DNA of 64,000 bases from Rhytidiadelphus loreus (GCA_947034895.1 OX344761.1:21092863-21156862), one strand, 5' to 3'. Numbered from the stretch's first letter, positions 1-11,599 are shown. Numbers and translations: made by a program. Notes: a model not told the origin generated them from the sequence alone.

Positions 1-242
1 GAGGCAGACAGCCTCGTCCCTGCCCCAGACTCAATTCACACACACAGGCCGTCGATCTCAATTTAAAAAAACTGAACCACCCCAAATGCGGACTCCTCCC
101 TTTAGAAAGCATAGAAAGCAACATATAACTATCCCCTCAAAACGATCCCGTCAAAAGAGGCAAACAACCCCGTCCCTGCCCCCAACACAATTATCACACA
201 CGCCGTCCATCTCAATTTGAAAGAACTGAACCCCACAATACC
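1..242. repeat. Two-copy direct repeat of about 86 bp
   Basis: Bases 1-86 and 157-242 are diverged direct copies. Both run from GAGGCA-ACA through CGTCCCTGCC and ATCTCAATTT to GAACC. The first copy begins at the window edge, so the repeat may extend further left. The 70-bp spacer between them is AT-rich. No protein or RNA match is recognised; it could be upstream sequence of the candidate exon that follows. Confidence 0.7.
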
Positions 243-284
243 GTCGATCTAAATTTTCTTGTTTGCCATTGATCAGAGCTGCAC

Positions 285-428
285 AGTGAGAGATCTCGGC
301 CGTCTGCAGAGATTAGGGTTTGGGGTTCATCTCTCCTCTGAAGTTCCCACGTGTTCGTCTGCGAAGATTAGGGGAACTTCTTGCTTGCGGGGTAACAGTT
401 GCCTTGGGTTGTTGGTGTTGAAGCGCAG
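285..428 (+). other. Candidate non-coding first exon with TAGGGTTT box
   Basis: This GC-richer patch contains ATTAGGGTTTGGG at about 313, the telo-box-like motif common near plant transcription starts. It ends in GCGCAG followed by GTATTT at 429, a plausible splice donor, and the next 100 bases are T- and C-rich with a second TAGGGTT. A possible acceptor (TTTGTAG then GTGAAG) lies at about 777. Reading frames here are short (up to 70 codons) and match nothing I know. It could be the 5' UTR exon of a gene that is otherwise lost or non-coding. Confidence 0.25.
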
Positions 429-840
429 GTATTTACATCTTCTCTCCTTTTCTACTGCTTTGAGATTTTAGGGTTGTTGTGATTCTTTCGGAATTTTGAA
501 AGCAAGGAGGGGTAACACATTGTCTGTTTAGATGGTTTGCTTTTGAGTGATGTCTACATTTGTGAGTATGATGCTATTGAACACAAGGTTGAGTGTACAT
601 TGCGTGGTGTCGTTCACTGGCTGTCGTGAGGCCTGTGGAATTCAAATTGCTGCAAGGAAACGATCGATTCTAGGTACTTTCCTTTTGGCTGTTCCGAAGA
701 TAGATGCTTGTAGATTTCTGTAAACTTTTCATTAGATATTGTAGAACGATACATTATTTTCTTTGTTTTGTTTGTAGGTGAAGAACTGGCATGTGTTGGT
801 AACCACAGTCTACGAAACAATTTGGTCACTTTCTTGTATT

Positions 841-1639
841 ATGGCGTTAGCTTCCTATTACTGTAACTATGTCTTGCTTTTGTGTAACTATGCCTGCCCA
901 ACCTGGCTTTTGCTCTACAAACTAAAAATTCATAAGACTTATGCATGGATCTAGCTTTGCACTGCTGAATTTTGGTGCTCACCTTCAGAATCATCACTAG
1001 GGAACACTGCTTCTTTGGAATAATTGGACGAGTTGAAAACTATGTTGTAACCCCCCAAATAGATAAAGGTTAAAAAAATGCTCGACACACAAATTTACAA
1101 GGTGCCATACTACCATCTCGAGACACATGTAATTGTTTTACAATTGATTTTGGTTTTCCACAGTTTTGGGAGTTTGTCACTGTCACTATCATCTCAAAAG
1201 AGACAGCACATCTGACCTCACAAGCTCTCTGGTACTTGTGCAACTAGAAAGTGATCTATCACCTCAAAGAGACAACACATCTGAGCTCACAAACTCTCTC
1301 CTATTTGTGGAACTATAGAAAGTGATCTTGGCTCTAATGAGCATGATTGAGTGTTTAAATATGTGCACACTTGGCGTTTGCAAACACCATGCGTTAAAAG
1401 ATAAAACTTCTGCAGAAGAAGGAAATAATCTCTTTTTATGGAGTTCAGGTTCGGAAGTGCTGTCAGAGCTTTTTAACTAGCTGCAGTTCACACATGACTC
1501 ATACTTTTTCAACCGCACACTACAGCCAGAGATAACCCTTTGAAAAGTAATTAAAATTTCAAAATTTGAATGACTTTGAAAATTAACAAATCATCTTGCT
1601 AAATCCAAGGAAGAATAATCATATGGAAATTTTAAATCC
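841..1639. other. AT-rich interval with one short tandem repeat
   Basis: No gene is visible. Bases 1186-1327 are two imperfect tandem copies of a 70-bp unit (CTATCA-CTCAAA-GAGACA to GAAAGTGATCT). The rest is unique AT-rich sequence. Confidence 0.55.
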
Positions 1640-2245
1640 TTGCAATGATGTCAACTCAATTTGTTGCCTTCACTAAATATTGGGTGGAGAGATTGTTTTT
1701 ATAATGGTATCCATTTTTCATCATGAATCCTCAAAGGATATGGGACAATTTGAAGATGAGAGCTTGACCACTCATTGTCAAAATGCAAGAATTATGTTCA
1801 ATGTAGAACTTTAGATCTCATTTTGTCATAGTAGAATATTTTTTTTAAGAAAGTTTTAACTAGGAAAAGTTGGTTAATCAAGTTAACTTTCATCTCCAAA
1901 AATCCGTTAGAGATTTAAAGCCTCCAATCAAAAGTTAGGGACAAAATTCAAAGAAGATATTTGAAAATGTCAAAGAAAATGTCCTTTTGAACCCCTCTCT
2001 GAATTAACAACTTTTCTTAGTCCAAAATTTCTTAAAAAAAATTATTCTGCTATGAAAAAATGAGATCTGAAGTTCTCCATTGAACACAAATCTTGCTTTT
2101 GACTTAACTAGGTATAAATGATTGAACTTCTACTAATCCTAATTACACATCCCATATGGATTGTATTACCTCCCATCACCCCACTTGTATAAAGACATTG
2201 CCTTTACAATCTCATGTTCTTACATTGGTAGAAGATTCCAAACAC
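1640..2245. mobile_element. Family E foldback element, copy 1
   Basis: The core (about 1798-2086) is an imperfect inverted repeat. The left arm reads GTTCAATGTAGAACTTTAGA and then TCTCATTTTGTCATAGTAGAA; the right arm reads the complement (TTATTCTGCTATGAAAAAATG and then AGATCTGAAGTTCTCCATTGAAC). The same sequence recurs at 15565-16150, 16990-17610 and 45290-46530. The outer ends carry CATGAATCCTCAAAGG on the left and CTACTAATCCTAATTACACA on the right. It has no coding capacity and no clear target duplication, so exact ends are uncertain. Confidence 0.6.
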
Positions 2246-3627
2246 ATGTGAGGTGGCTGTTGGAAAATTGCAATATTTTTTATTTTTCCAAGTGGGGTCC
2301 TTTTAATTTTTGAGTGGTCTTACGTTGATGGGCTGTTAAGAGCTCCAAGTGTTGAAATCTTCATTTTCAGAAGATTACCAAGTTGTTATGGACTACTTTT
2401 GCAATGGTGGGCCAACAATAAAGAAGTGATTAATGGTGTAGTAGCGCTGTCAAGTCCATGCCACCTCGGCTGCCATGTAGGTTCGGTTGACATTTAAGCA
2501 CTCAGGTCGGAACGCGCTACGATTTACAGATATTTTAATGCCTTAACATCGCCACCACAAGGCCAAGTGTGTACATACCTTTTGTTATACAACCCAGTTA
2601 TGAATTCCAACGTAGCTACCATAACACCTAGTAAAACCTGTATAATATGACCTTCTCTACAATGACATTCTGAAATATCTTGCAAACTTAGCTTTGTCCT
2701 ACTCTCTATGTTATTTGTCCCACTTTTCAAAGTTTGGATCACTTGTTTGGCACCCCACGTAGTCAGATTGTCGAGGTCAGATGGTCCTTGTACAACAGCT
2801 CTGTGTGGTGGTGTGCTAACTTCCTTCCTCAGTCCATGACTCCATGCATGCGTGTCTGTACACGTTGTAGGCTTAGAACCAACAGTACTTTTCTGCTCTG
2901 TGTCTAGTGCACATCACATTGCCTGTCACATTGTGGGACTGAAATACATTGCTTTCATCTCATTTTGTAGCCTTTAATCCTGAAACAACAAGTGGACACA
3001 AAGTGTCTAATGGATGACTTTCTGTGTTGTGGTAGAAGTACCTATTTCCAACAACCCCCTCTGATGTGATGGCTTCATAGGGTGACCTATTGTTGACAAC
3101 ACTTGGATGCATTGTTCATTGAAAAAGATTTTGTGTTTGTACCTTCTCATCCACTCATTTCTCTTCCCTCTGTGATTAGGGAGAAGTGCCAAAGCTAACA
3201 ATAATAGGTGAGTCTATGAGACTGGAATGGGTCCGAATGAAAAATCCAGAATAAAATATTCATTTGTGAGATTTTCTCTTTCGCATTCTTTTTCATCCTT
3301 ATGTCTGCACACATTGAGCTAAAATTCTCAACAAATTTCCCATATCCTACATGATGAAATGTTATCAAAAATAGGTACCTCAACCTTACAATAGAAACAC
3401 AAAATGCACTTATTGCTCCAAAAATTGAATTATATTTTTTAGTGAATACCTATCATTTGAAGCAGTATCCTTATAGGGTTAATAAACTTTCAACCCAAGT
3501 TCTTTTTTTTGTGAGCATGAATGGTTTGTGCACAAGATTGGAACAAGTCAATCAAATAATTAAAGAATTGTGTTGATCAGTGAATAAAAATAATTTCACC
3601 TGTGTGTGAGAAGTAATCATCAATGCA
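2246..3627. other. No gene seen; slightly GC-richer patch at 2430-2900
   Basis: Only short reading frames (up to 72 codons) occur and none is recognised. The patch at 2430-2900 is GC-richer than its flanks and may be a remnant of unique sequence, but no domain or splice pattern can be read in it. Confidence 0.4.
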
Positions 3628-3968
3628 TAAGGTAGGAGGTTCTGAAATGGCTCATCTAAGGGCTGATCCGCCTTTTTCATGTATTTCATATTTTTTGAAG
3701 CATTTTTGAATTATTTATGAATTTTCAAAGGAGTTGTGTCATAGGTCCCTATTTATGTCCCAAGGTCTGCCATAAATTGTTCATTTGCAACTTCTAAAGA
3801 ATTTTGGGAAAGCAAAGAGAATGATTGTCTCTTGCAAATAATTATGCTTTTTTCCTTGATTCATTCAATGACTATGGAGGTCAATTTATGAACTACTGTT
3901 TGTCCATTTCACAGCCATTCATAGGGTCCATTCTTAATGCCCGCTCCATTTCGGAGCCTCCTACCTTA
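3628..3968. mobile_element. Family D TA-flanked MITE, copy 1
   Basis: The ends are inverted: TAAGGTAGGAGGTTCTGAAATGG on the left in pieces (AAGGTAGGAGG, CTGAAATGG) and CCATTTCGGAG...CCTCCTACCTTA on the right. If the outer TA is taken as a target duplication, the terminal repeat starts AGGTAGGAGG, which fits the TA preference of Tc1/mariner-type (Stowaway-like) elements. The interior is AT-rich and non-coding. It shares interior sequence with 5471-5880, 45408-46032 and 58247-58655. Confidence 0.7.
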
Positions 3969-4891
3969 CACAAAAATTCATCCATCAGACACATACGATT
4001 ACTTCAAATAACTTACTTATATCAAGCAAAGCACACAAAGTTCAAGTAGAAGAGAAATTATGTGTTTCATTAACATGGTCAAAAGGTAGAGAACCCAGTT
4101 TCTCAAAGTGTCCCAAAATTTTGTTAAATTTCAGTACTCCACAACTTTTGCACTTTCAGGATGTGCAACGTGAAACATTATTCTTTACCTGTCCTAGTTT
4201 TTAGAGCTATGTGTACATTTGGGTCACACATTTTGTCATTGAAATCACACCAATTTAATTAAATTTATACTCCTAAAATCTTTATTGATGAGTACATTTT
4301 GATTATGAGGATGCAAACCACCAAAACATTACAAGAATTTAATATTGGGAACTTTGCTCAAATACAAAACACTAAGAGGATTTGAGTAGTCAGTCATGTT
4401 ATTAGTCTCCCTCTTCATGGCTCCCTTTTCTTAACCCCCTCTAACATATGGGAAGTTTGGGGCAAAGGGGCTACTTTTGTATAACTTTAGCCATCATTTT
4501 TCCTACTCTAACTCTAGGACTAAGCTCTATTACCCCCTCTCACAAGGATGGAAACTTAAATGATTACTCTAACTTGGAACAAAAAACATCATCACCTTCT
4601 TAGTAGTTTAATCTAAAGGATATAATCTCTTCAATCATCCTACTAAAATAACTTCTACTCTTTTGAGTAAGTAGTGAGGCCTTGAGGAAGGGTTGTTGTT
4701 GTTGTTCTCATTTATTTTAGAGGGGGAATTGAAATGGATTGCCATGATATTGATAGTAATTTTATTTTTACAACTTTTTCTAAACTTGAGACTCTTGTGT
4801 ATTCTAACACCCTAAGTTTATCCACAAATATAGCACATTTGCAAAAAGACTTACCAAAAATTGCAAAACTTATGTTCAAGACTTGACATTC
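3969..4891. other. AT-rich interval, nothing recognised
   Basis: There is no long reading frame, RNA gene or clear repeat. The sequence is AT-rich with scattered homopolymer runs. Confidence 0.4.
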
Positions 4892-4894
4892 ACT

Positions 4895-5114
4895 CACTAG
4901 AAGAAAAAAGGGGGTTCTGCGACTGCAAGTTTTGAGTCACTGTGGACACAAATTACAGTAGTTGCAGTGTAGTTGTTTTCTAGTTGCATCGTAGTTGTTT
5001 TCTAGTGAAAACAACTACGATGCAACTAGAAAACAACTACACTGCAACTACTGTAATTTGTGTCCACAGTGACTCAAAACTTGCAGTCGCAGAACCCCCT
5101 TTTTTCTTCTAGTG
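4895..5114. mobile_element. CACTA-type foldback MITE with perfect 108-bp arms
   Basis: The 220-bp element starts CACTAGAAGAAAAAAGGGGG and ends with the exact complement. Reading base by base, the two 108-bp arms (4895-5002 and 5007-5114) are fully complementary around a 4-base loop (TAGT). The flanks are identical ACT triplets at 4892-4894 and 5115-5117, matching the 3-bp target duplication and CACTA ends of the En/Spm (CACTA) superfamily. It has no coding capacity, so it would need a transposase from elsewhere. Perfect arm identity implies either a recent origin or active arm homogenisation. A transcript through it would form a long double-stranded hairpin. Confidence 0.9.
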
Positions 5115-5470
5115 ACTAGTGTCTAGTAATGGTCACTCAAAATATAGTGACTCAATTTCCATAATTCTTTTCATGTTAGTTTATGGATTTCTTAGACAAC
5201 TTAGGAACGCTTTACACCTAAAGACTAGGTCAAGTTGTTGTATAAAAGGCCCAAAATACTCACTTGTGATTGGACAAAAGGCTAATTGGCTTCAAGGCTA
5301 ATTGTGTCTAGTTGAGGGTTTGCAATACCCATTTAATCTTGAATGTACTTCAATTAAATTGGAAATCTTCACTTGAAATACAAAAGTATAGCACATTTCA
5401 GTTGGATCAAACTTGAATGACAATTTTCAGTCAACTTAGGAAACAGAAATTACTTTGTCGTCCCTCTTTA

Positions 5471-5880
5471 AGGCAGGATGCTCTAAAAGCAACCATTTAA
5501 GGACTGGTCAGCCTTTTTCATAGGCTTACGTGGACATAATAATTTTTAGATCATTTTTCAGAGAAAGAAAAATGGATGTGGAACCTAACACAAGTGTATT
5601 TGTATTTTTTTCAAGCATTTTTGAATTACTTGTAAATTTTCAAAGATTTAGGGCATAGTTATCTATTTGTGACCATAGATCTCCCAGAATCTGTCCACTT
5701 GCAACTTGTAAAGAGATGAGCGGAAATCAAAGGCAATGATTGGCTCTTGCAATAGAAAAAAAAAATTCCTTCATGCATTCAATTGCTAAGGTGGTCCATT
5801 TAAAGATCACCTCATCTCTATTCTTCACCGAGAAATAGAGGTGGTTTGAAGAAGATGGATGCTTTTAGAACATACTACCT
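5471..5880. mobile_element. Family D TA-flanked MITE, copy 2
   Basis: The ends AGGCAGGATGCTCTAAAAGC and GCTTTTAGAACATACTACCT are near-perfect inverted repeats, flanked by TA on each side (5469-5470 and 5881-5882). The interior resembles copy 1 (GAATTACTTGTAAATTTTCA type segment, GGCTCTTGCAAT segment). It is non-coding. The TA target duplication suggests a Tc1/mariner-type transposase worked on it. Confidence 0.8.
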
Positions 5881-6714
5881 TAGTGGAAAGATTTCTTTTT
5901 ACTTCATTTGATGCATATGTTTACTTTTTCAAGAAAGAAAAGGAAAAGCCCGCTTGTGCATCTATACTGTTTTAACATATTAAATCAAATGATTGTTAGT
6001 TTGTGATGTCGGTGGACTACAGGGGCGTGCTTGGTATCATAAAAAAAACTCAGCAAGGGAGTGTGCATATTGAATTTTAATTTCATTGTAAATTATAAAA
6101 TTGAACAGAAATTATAAAATTGTTTGCAGAGAGCCATCGGGCCATTGAGATATAACTTAGTTGTCGGGCTGTAGAATGTTTAGGCCACCATGACATCAAG
6201 ACAATACTTTTACGTAACCCCCAAAGGATCAAGCCACATTTTTATGCAACATAGAAATTTTGAGTAACTCATTACAAATGGATTTTTTTTTTCTTTGAAT
6301 TTTTCACACAACATGGTAAGACCCAACAATTTTCATAAATTTTGATTACATGGTTAAAAAGTTATTGTATGATGTGTAGGGTTTTTCACCCATCAATCTA
6401 GGTAGATTAAAAAAATCACTTTTTTCATAAACTTATAAAATATTGATTTTTATTCAAAAATATTTTTAAAAATTATATATCTAAATAGATAAAATTATAA
6501 TTGTCCACTTAAATTAAAGATATATTGATACAAACTCATGTAGATACCTATAATTGGGTTACTAAACTAACATTGTGAGATGCTAAATATAACCAAGTAG
6601 AAAGAATTAGATTGGTAAATGCATTATTTTGGATCTTGGATTGAAAAAGATCTTGAAGTCCAAAGAAACTTCAAAGGAACAATTCATGTGTTCTTTCTAA
6701 TGAATAGAATATGG
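5881..6714. other. AT-rich interval with a family C/B-adjacent segment
   Basis: No gene is seen. Bases about 6280-6440 (TTTCTTTGAATTTTTCACAC, CCCAACAATTTTCATAA) match the segment at 57110-57280 that follows a family B element there, so part of this interval is shared repeat sequence. Confidence 0.45.
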
Positions 6715-7574
6715 CATTAGATGAGATCCGGGAGGGCTGGAGGGTTATTTCAAGCTTGTTCCCAATTCCGTTTCCCCCGGTCTCATCAAACACCGGTGTT
6801 AGATATATTTTTTTTCAAAAAAACAAAGAGAATGAAAATCCTTAAAATGATAAACAAAATTATATTTATTTATTTATTTATTTTCTCAAAAAAAGTTACT
6901 TGGCAGTCTCTCAGCTAAGTCAGCGAAGCTTGCAAACGACGGTTTTTGATGGATTTCCAGATGGGAACTCACAGCCCTTCAGAGTAGCAAAAAAACTCGA
7001 GGGGTGCACTTAGTTCTACTATAACAAACCACGTGTGAACAAGTGGTTTCTAATATACTATAATTTCAACCTAAAATTCTGAACATTGTTTAATAATGAC
7101 TATAGCTTTCTATTGCCAAAATTTTCAACTCAAATAAAATATGAAATAATTTCTAGAAGAGGTTGAAAATGAACTAAAATGGCATGTTTTTCAACTCAAA
7201 TAATTATAGAGGACACATTTAGATGACCATTGAGTCAATATTCAACTCAAAATGAACTTTCAATAATGAATTATTTTTAGGAATTTTTTGTTCATTTTTT
7301 AGACAATTTTTTCTTATATAATATAGGGGTGTGAAAGTTATTTTTCAGTTCTACAGTGTATATTTTTACTTCAAAAATTTGTAACTAATTATTATTAACA
7401 AATAAAAATATCAATAATTCAAAACATAAACTTTCAAAGTAGGAAAACCTATTCATATTTTATTTTATTTTATTTATTTAAAATTCAAAAAGTATATAGG
7501 GGTCCAAAGTTTTGTTCGCACGTGGTTTCTAATGGACACTCTAGATGCCTCCCCGAACAAAAAAACATGTAATG
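6715..7574 (-). mobile_element. Family B element, copy 1, split by a family A insertion
   Basis: On the minus strand it runs from CATTACATG (7566-7574) to CATCTAATG (6715-6723). With the insertion at 6996-7557 and one target copy removed it is about 290 bp, matching the 295-bp uninterrupted copy at 22324-22618. Shared landmarks are GCTACTCTG, GAGTTCCCATCTGG, CGTTTGCAA, an A/T-rich centre of AAATAAAT repeats, and a GGGG-rich far end. The ends are inverted (CATTA/TAATG) but no reliable target duplication is visible. It is non-coding. Confidence 0.75.
6996..7557 (+). mobile_element. Family A non-autonomous element, copy 1 (8-9 bp target duplication)
   Basis: This 562-bp insertion lies in the family B element and is flanked by CAAAAAAA(C) at 6988-6996 and 7558-7566. 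Its ends are imperfect inverted repeats: CTCGAGGGGTGCACTTAGTT and the complement of TTCGGGGAGGCATCTAGAGT, both leading to AACCACGTG. An 8-9 bp duplication suggests the hAT (8 bp) or Mutator (9 bp) superfamily. The sister copy at 52867-53436 is in opposite orientation. The interior is AT-rich and non-coding. Confidence 0.85.
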
Positions 7575-9328
7575 TCTTTCTACCTTAATACTAACTTGAA
7601 ATATTAAAAAGTGATATTATTTGGAGGCATTGCAAAATCCTTCATGTGATTATTGAGAATCACATTTTAATGTTTCAAGGAGTAATTTTAAATATATTTA
7701 ACCATTTGAATAGGATTAAATTTCCTTGATTGAAAAAATTAGGCAAATACATTCATACATTTCATTTCATGGACTTTTAGAAAATAGGACGATTATAAAA
7801 AATATTAGACTCTTTTTTGTCTCTACCTTTAATAGAAATATTTTTTTCCATTACTATTGCATCATACCTCCAATGGGCTTAAAATTCACACTTGAGGTTC
7901 ATAGGGCTACTCTATACCTAACATAATTTTTTATATTCTTCAAAATGTTTTGCAATTTATAAACACCGCTTAATTGGGGGTCAATTTTTTCATTTTTCGA
8001 AGGTTTAGGATTATTTTTATACCAAAAAGTAAATTTGAAATTAGAAATAATCTATTAGGATTACAAACACGAACAAATTCTCTTAGGAAAAAGATATTAA
8101 AATCTTCATCTTGCACATGTAAGCAAAATGTATTTCTTCTATACCATTATAATTGAGATCAATGAAGTATTTTTTACTTAGATGTAATTGGTTGACCTCA
8201 AGCCTCACCACAAGTTGGAAAAACGGTCCGATTTTTTTGGTTTATTTAAACAAATATATACCATCTTCTAAAAATATAAAAATCAAAGCATTCATTTTCT
8301 TGAATTTATTCCATCACAAAATTTGAAAAACAAACAAACTTAAGGTTTGAATGTTTGGAAACATACAATAAAAAAGTGTTTTATTTAGAATTGAAGCCTA
8401 GAAAGTCTCTTCACAATCGGCAAAGATGTGTCAAAATTGGATTGCTATGTCAAATTTTCAAGGGTCCACGTCACCTCACACCCATCACAAGATGACATGT
8501 GACACTTTTTTACAAAAATGACTTAAATTATCCCAAATCCAACTCTCACATAAGTTAGGGTATGACGGAGACCATCGTGGTAGCCAATAAAAAAAACCCA
8601 TTGAAGTGTTCTTATCAGGCCAAACTTACTAATGGATGAAGAAATAAATGTCTTTATGTACACAGTATAGGGAACAAGAAACTATGCTCAAGGTTACATT
8701 CTAAAGGTCTTCTTTACCATTTTGGGGCAGACTCAGAATTATCAATTTGAAATGGTGCTCAAAATTGGATTGTAGAAATTCAACATGCCATGCCAAACCT
8801 AAATTTCTATGATGTTTTTTTTCAAAAACTACCATTTTCTAATACATTATACAAAAATTAGGAGTTTGACCACATGTGGTTGATGAAATTTTTCAATTTT
8901 TTTCCCCAAATAGTAAAAGTGTGAGAAAAAGTGAGAACAATTGAAATTATGTTTTTTTGACAAATTATGAATTTGCTATGAATTTTTGAAGTGTTCAATG
9001 AATCATGGCCCAAAAGAGTCTGTAGACTACCTTGGAACGAACAAAATTTGAATTCATCATGCTCATGTTGTTCACCTAAAGTAGTCAAAGTCTTTCTAAC
9101 ATGGAAGGCCTAAAAAGTCAATTCTCACAATGAATTTTCATTGAAAAATTAGAAGTACCTAACGCAGTCACTAACTACTTCATTATTGTCATATAAGACA
9201 TGCATTGAAGCCAAAATCTGAAAAAATTGAAAAAGCCATAATGGGGTAATTCGGTAGGTGACGACAATGGGCTAATTTACCTTAGTGGCTTTTGAAGCCA
9301 TGTGAGAAAGTCATGTTGAAAGTGACTA
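7575..9328. other. AT-rich interval, nothing firmly recognised
   Basis: Only frames of up to 76 codons occur, rich in Phe, Ile, Lys and Asn as expected by chance in AT-rich DNA. No clear terminal repeats or RNA genes are visible. Confidence 0.4.
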
Positions 9329-9777
9329 CACTAAAGATGATATTTAGTGTCTTGTACACTAAATACGAAGGCATACACTAAAAGCCAATTACCCTATGAA
9401 AGTAAGTAACATTAAATGTCAATTCAAACACTAAATGTGAACCAGAGTTGTCATATCAGACGGAATATCACTGTTCACCGACAGAATCGGACCGATTAGG
9501 GCTAGCCGGCTGCAAACTTCAGAGCCTTGTAACTTTTGCAAAAATTCTTCAAATAAGGAAAATGAGATGTTTTTCGGCATCTACAATTTTTGTAGATGCC
9601 GAAAAACATCTCATTTTCCTTATTTGAAGAATTTTTGCAAAAGTTACAAGGCTCTGAAGTTTGCAGCCGGCACATTCAAGTCTAACACTAATTGTGGACA
9701 AGTTCAGATTTAGTGTTGTAGCTAGTAGGGGGGTAAAAACACTAAATGTCACTCAACACTAAATATCATCTTTAGTG
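9329..9777. mobile_element. CACTA-like element with subterminal repeats and an internal hairpin
   Basis: The 449-bp element has terminal inverted repeats of 22 bp beginning CACTAAAGATGATATTTAGT. Near both ends the motif ACACTAAAT/ATTTAGTGT recurs (about 9355-9360, 9373-9379, 9428-9436, 9703-9712, 9739-9748, 9756-9763), like the subterminal transposase-binding repeats of CACTA elements. The flanks share only TA, and the tandem copy at 9882 preserves the unoccupied site (GTGACTAGTTGTAC), so the target duplication is 2 bp. That is shorter than the usual 3 bp for CACTA, so a Tc1/mariner origin cannot be excluded. Confidence 0.8.
9505..9671. repeat. Perfect 82-bp-arm inverted repeat inside the CACTA-like element
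   Basis: The left arm starts GCCGGCTGCAAACTTCAGAG and the right arm (9590-9671) is its exact complement, around a 3-base TTT loop at 9587-9589. It lies in the middle of the surrounding element, with no direct repeats at its own edges. It differs in base composition from the element ends and may be a captured fragment that was duplicated in inverse. As RNA it would fold into a near-perfect stem of miRNA or siRNA precursor type. Confidence 0.9.
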
Positions 9778-9977
9778 TAGTTGTACTAGGTTAGAAAATT
9801 TAGGTTAAGTGAAAAGTATTAAATTTAATTAGATGGTTCTCCAAATATCCATCTCTATGGGATGAAGATGTTGAAAGTGACTAGTTGTACTAGGTTAGAA
9901 AATTTAGGTTAAGTGAAAAGTATTAAATTTAATTAGATGGTTCTCCAAATATCCATCTCTATGGGATGAAGATGTTG
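9778..9977 (+). repeat. Tandem duplication, period 104 bp
   Basis: 9778-9873 and 9882-9977 are identical or nearly so (TAGTTGTACTAGG to GATGAAGATGTTG). The bases GTTGAAAGTGACTA before the second copy match those just before the CACTA-like element (to 9328), showing the element inserted into one copy of a pre-existing duplication while the other stayed empty. Confidence 0.85.
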
Positions 9978-11599
9978 TAGGTTAGTAGTTGAATATTTTG
10001 ATTTTTTAGAATTTAATGCCAAATTTTCTTTAAATTAATTATAAAGATTCAAAGCTTATTTTTAAATTTTAACAAATATTATGCACCAAAGTGCCAAAAT
10101 TGCTAGTTGAGTGTGGTATGGTGTTTTCCTCCTCATTTTATATTCAAAACAATAGTTGGAATTTGGAGCCTGAGTTGAGTCTTTACTTTTGCTATGGTAG
10201 AAGTACCTAAAACCATTCACTTAAGTTGATGTGCATGGATGAAGTGAAAAATTACTACTAGTCAAATGCCTTAGAGTAAAAAGATTCATGTGCTTTTCAT
10301 CCCAAAAAATTTGAAAAAATAAAATCCCTAAAATTTTGAAATCTATTAATAAAGAAAATTGCCCACCCTAACTGCTAGGTGTGGGATATCACATTAGTTA
10401 GATACTAACCACATTTCAGAAGAAAATGAGGGGTGTAGCATATGCTGCCCACATGCCCATTTTGGTTTGGAGCAACACAACATTCAAATCAGATACATGA
10501 TCTGAAAAAATTATACTACAACAAAAAGGGTAATAGGGCAATCCACACCTTAAGGCTAAATACCCCCAAAAAACATTCAAAATTGACTTTTAGGAATGTA
10601 CCAACAAAACCCACTAGGCCACTTCATGTTCAAATTGTCCTTTTCTAGTTTTGAGGTTCAACTCAAAGCTACCATTTCATTTGTTTTGAGCCTTTTTTCA
10701 GACATGGCAACATGGATATAAATTAAGTTCGTACGGGAATATGGGGTTTCCAAAGAAAGGAACAACATGATAAAAGAACTGGTACCCATGTACTGAAAGG
10801 AATACAACGTGTTTGTTTCAAAAAAGAAAAAAGAAAAACGATACAATGTGCTCAAAGAATACAATGTGCCCCATAGCAGAAGACAAATATGGTACCCGGG
10901 CTGAATAATAAGTGAATGAATTCGGGTGCAGCATGTTCTAGAATGTGCTTTGCTGGGGCTTGTGGGTCAAGGGTAGGGACTCCCCAAAGTGCCACTTTTG
11001 TTCTGCGGATCATGGTTACTATTATTACAATTGTCAATTTTTTTGAATTTTTTTTGATGGCAACTGAAAAGAGGATTTCAATGCACCAAAAAATTTATTT
11101 TTATTTTTAACAAATGGTGAACCATTGCATACCAAAAAATGTTTCATTTGGATATTAGAGTTAATCGTAAAGGAAACCCATGTTTGAAACACAAGTGTTA
11201 GAGGAAGGTTTAACTAAGAATAGTACAAAAGAAACACAACACCAAACTCCATCACACTGAATGTAGGTGCTTCAAGGAGTTTCATCTTGTTTTTTTTTCA
11301 AACTCCATCTCTTGGTCTCTCATTGCACACTTTACAATTAAGTCTGTGGCATGCAAAAGTTATAAAGGGTCAAAGTTTTTTTGGTAGATGTTTAAAATTG
11401 TTTCTTCAATGCAAGTAAATGTCCATTGATTAACTAAATGTACATCTAGTGAAGATGTCGCATTTGGGAGTCCCTACTTTAGTGGCACCTTGACCCTTGA
11501 AGTCCCACTTGGTCTTGGGAGTCTCTACCTTAGTAGCAACGTGACCCTTGAATTTCTATTGCAGAGTGCAAAAGACTTTAGAAATTGTATTTTCCACGT
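9978..11599. other. Interval without a gene; one 51-bp tandem repeat
   Basis: Bases 11464-11556 are two diverged copies of a 51-bp unit (TTGGGAGTC-CTAC-TTAGT to TGACCCTTGAA). A related phrase (GGGACTCCCCAAAGTGCCAC) occurs at 10976-10995. The rest is AT-rich, with frames up to 68 codons that are not recognised. Confidence 0.45.

Noticed and set aside
4895..5114. CRISPR-like repeat or bacterial terminator
   Set aside because: It is a single perfect palindrome with CACTA ends and a 3-bp target duplication in plant-type DNA.
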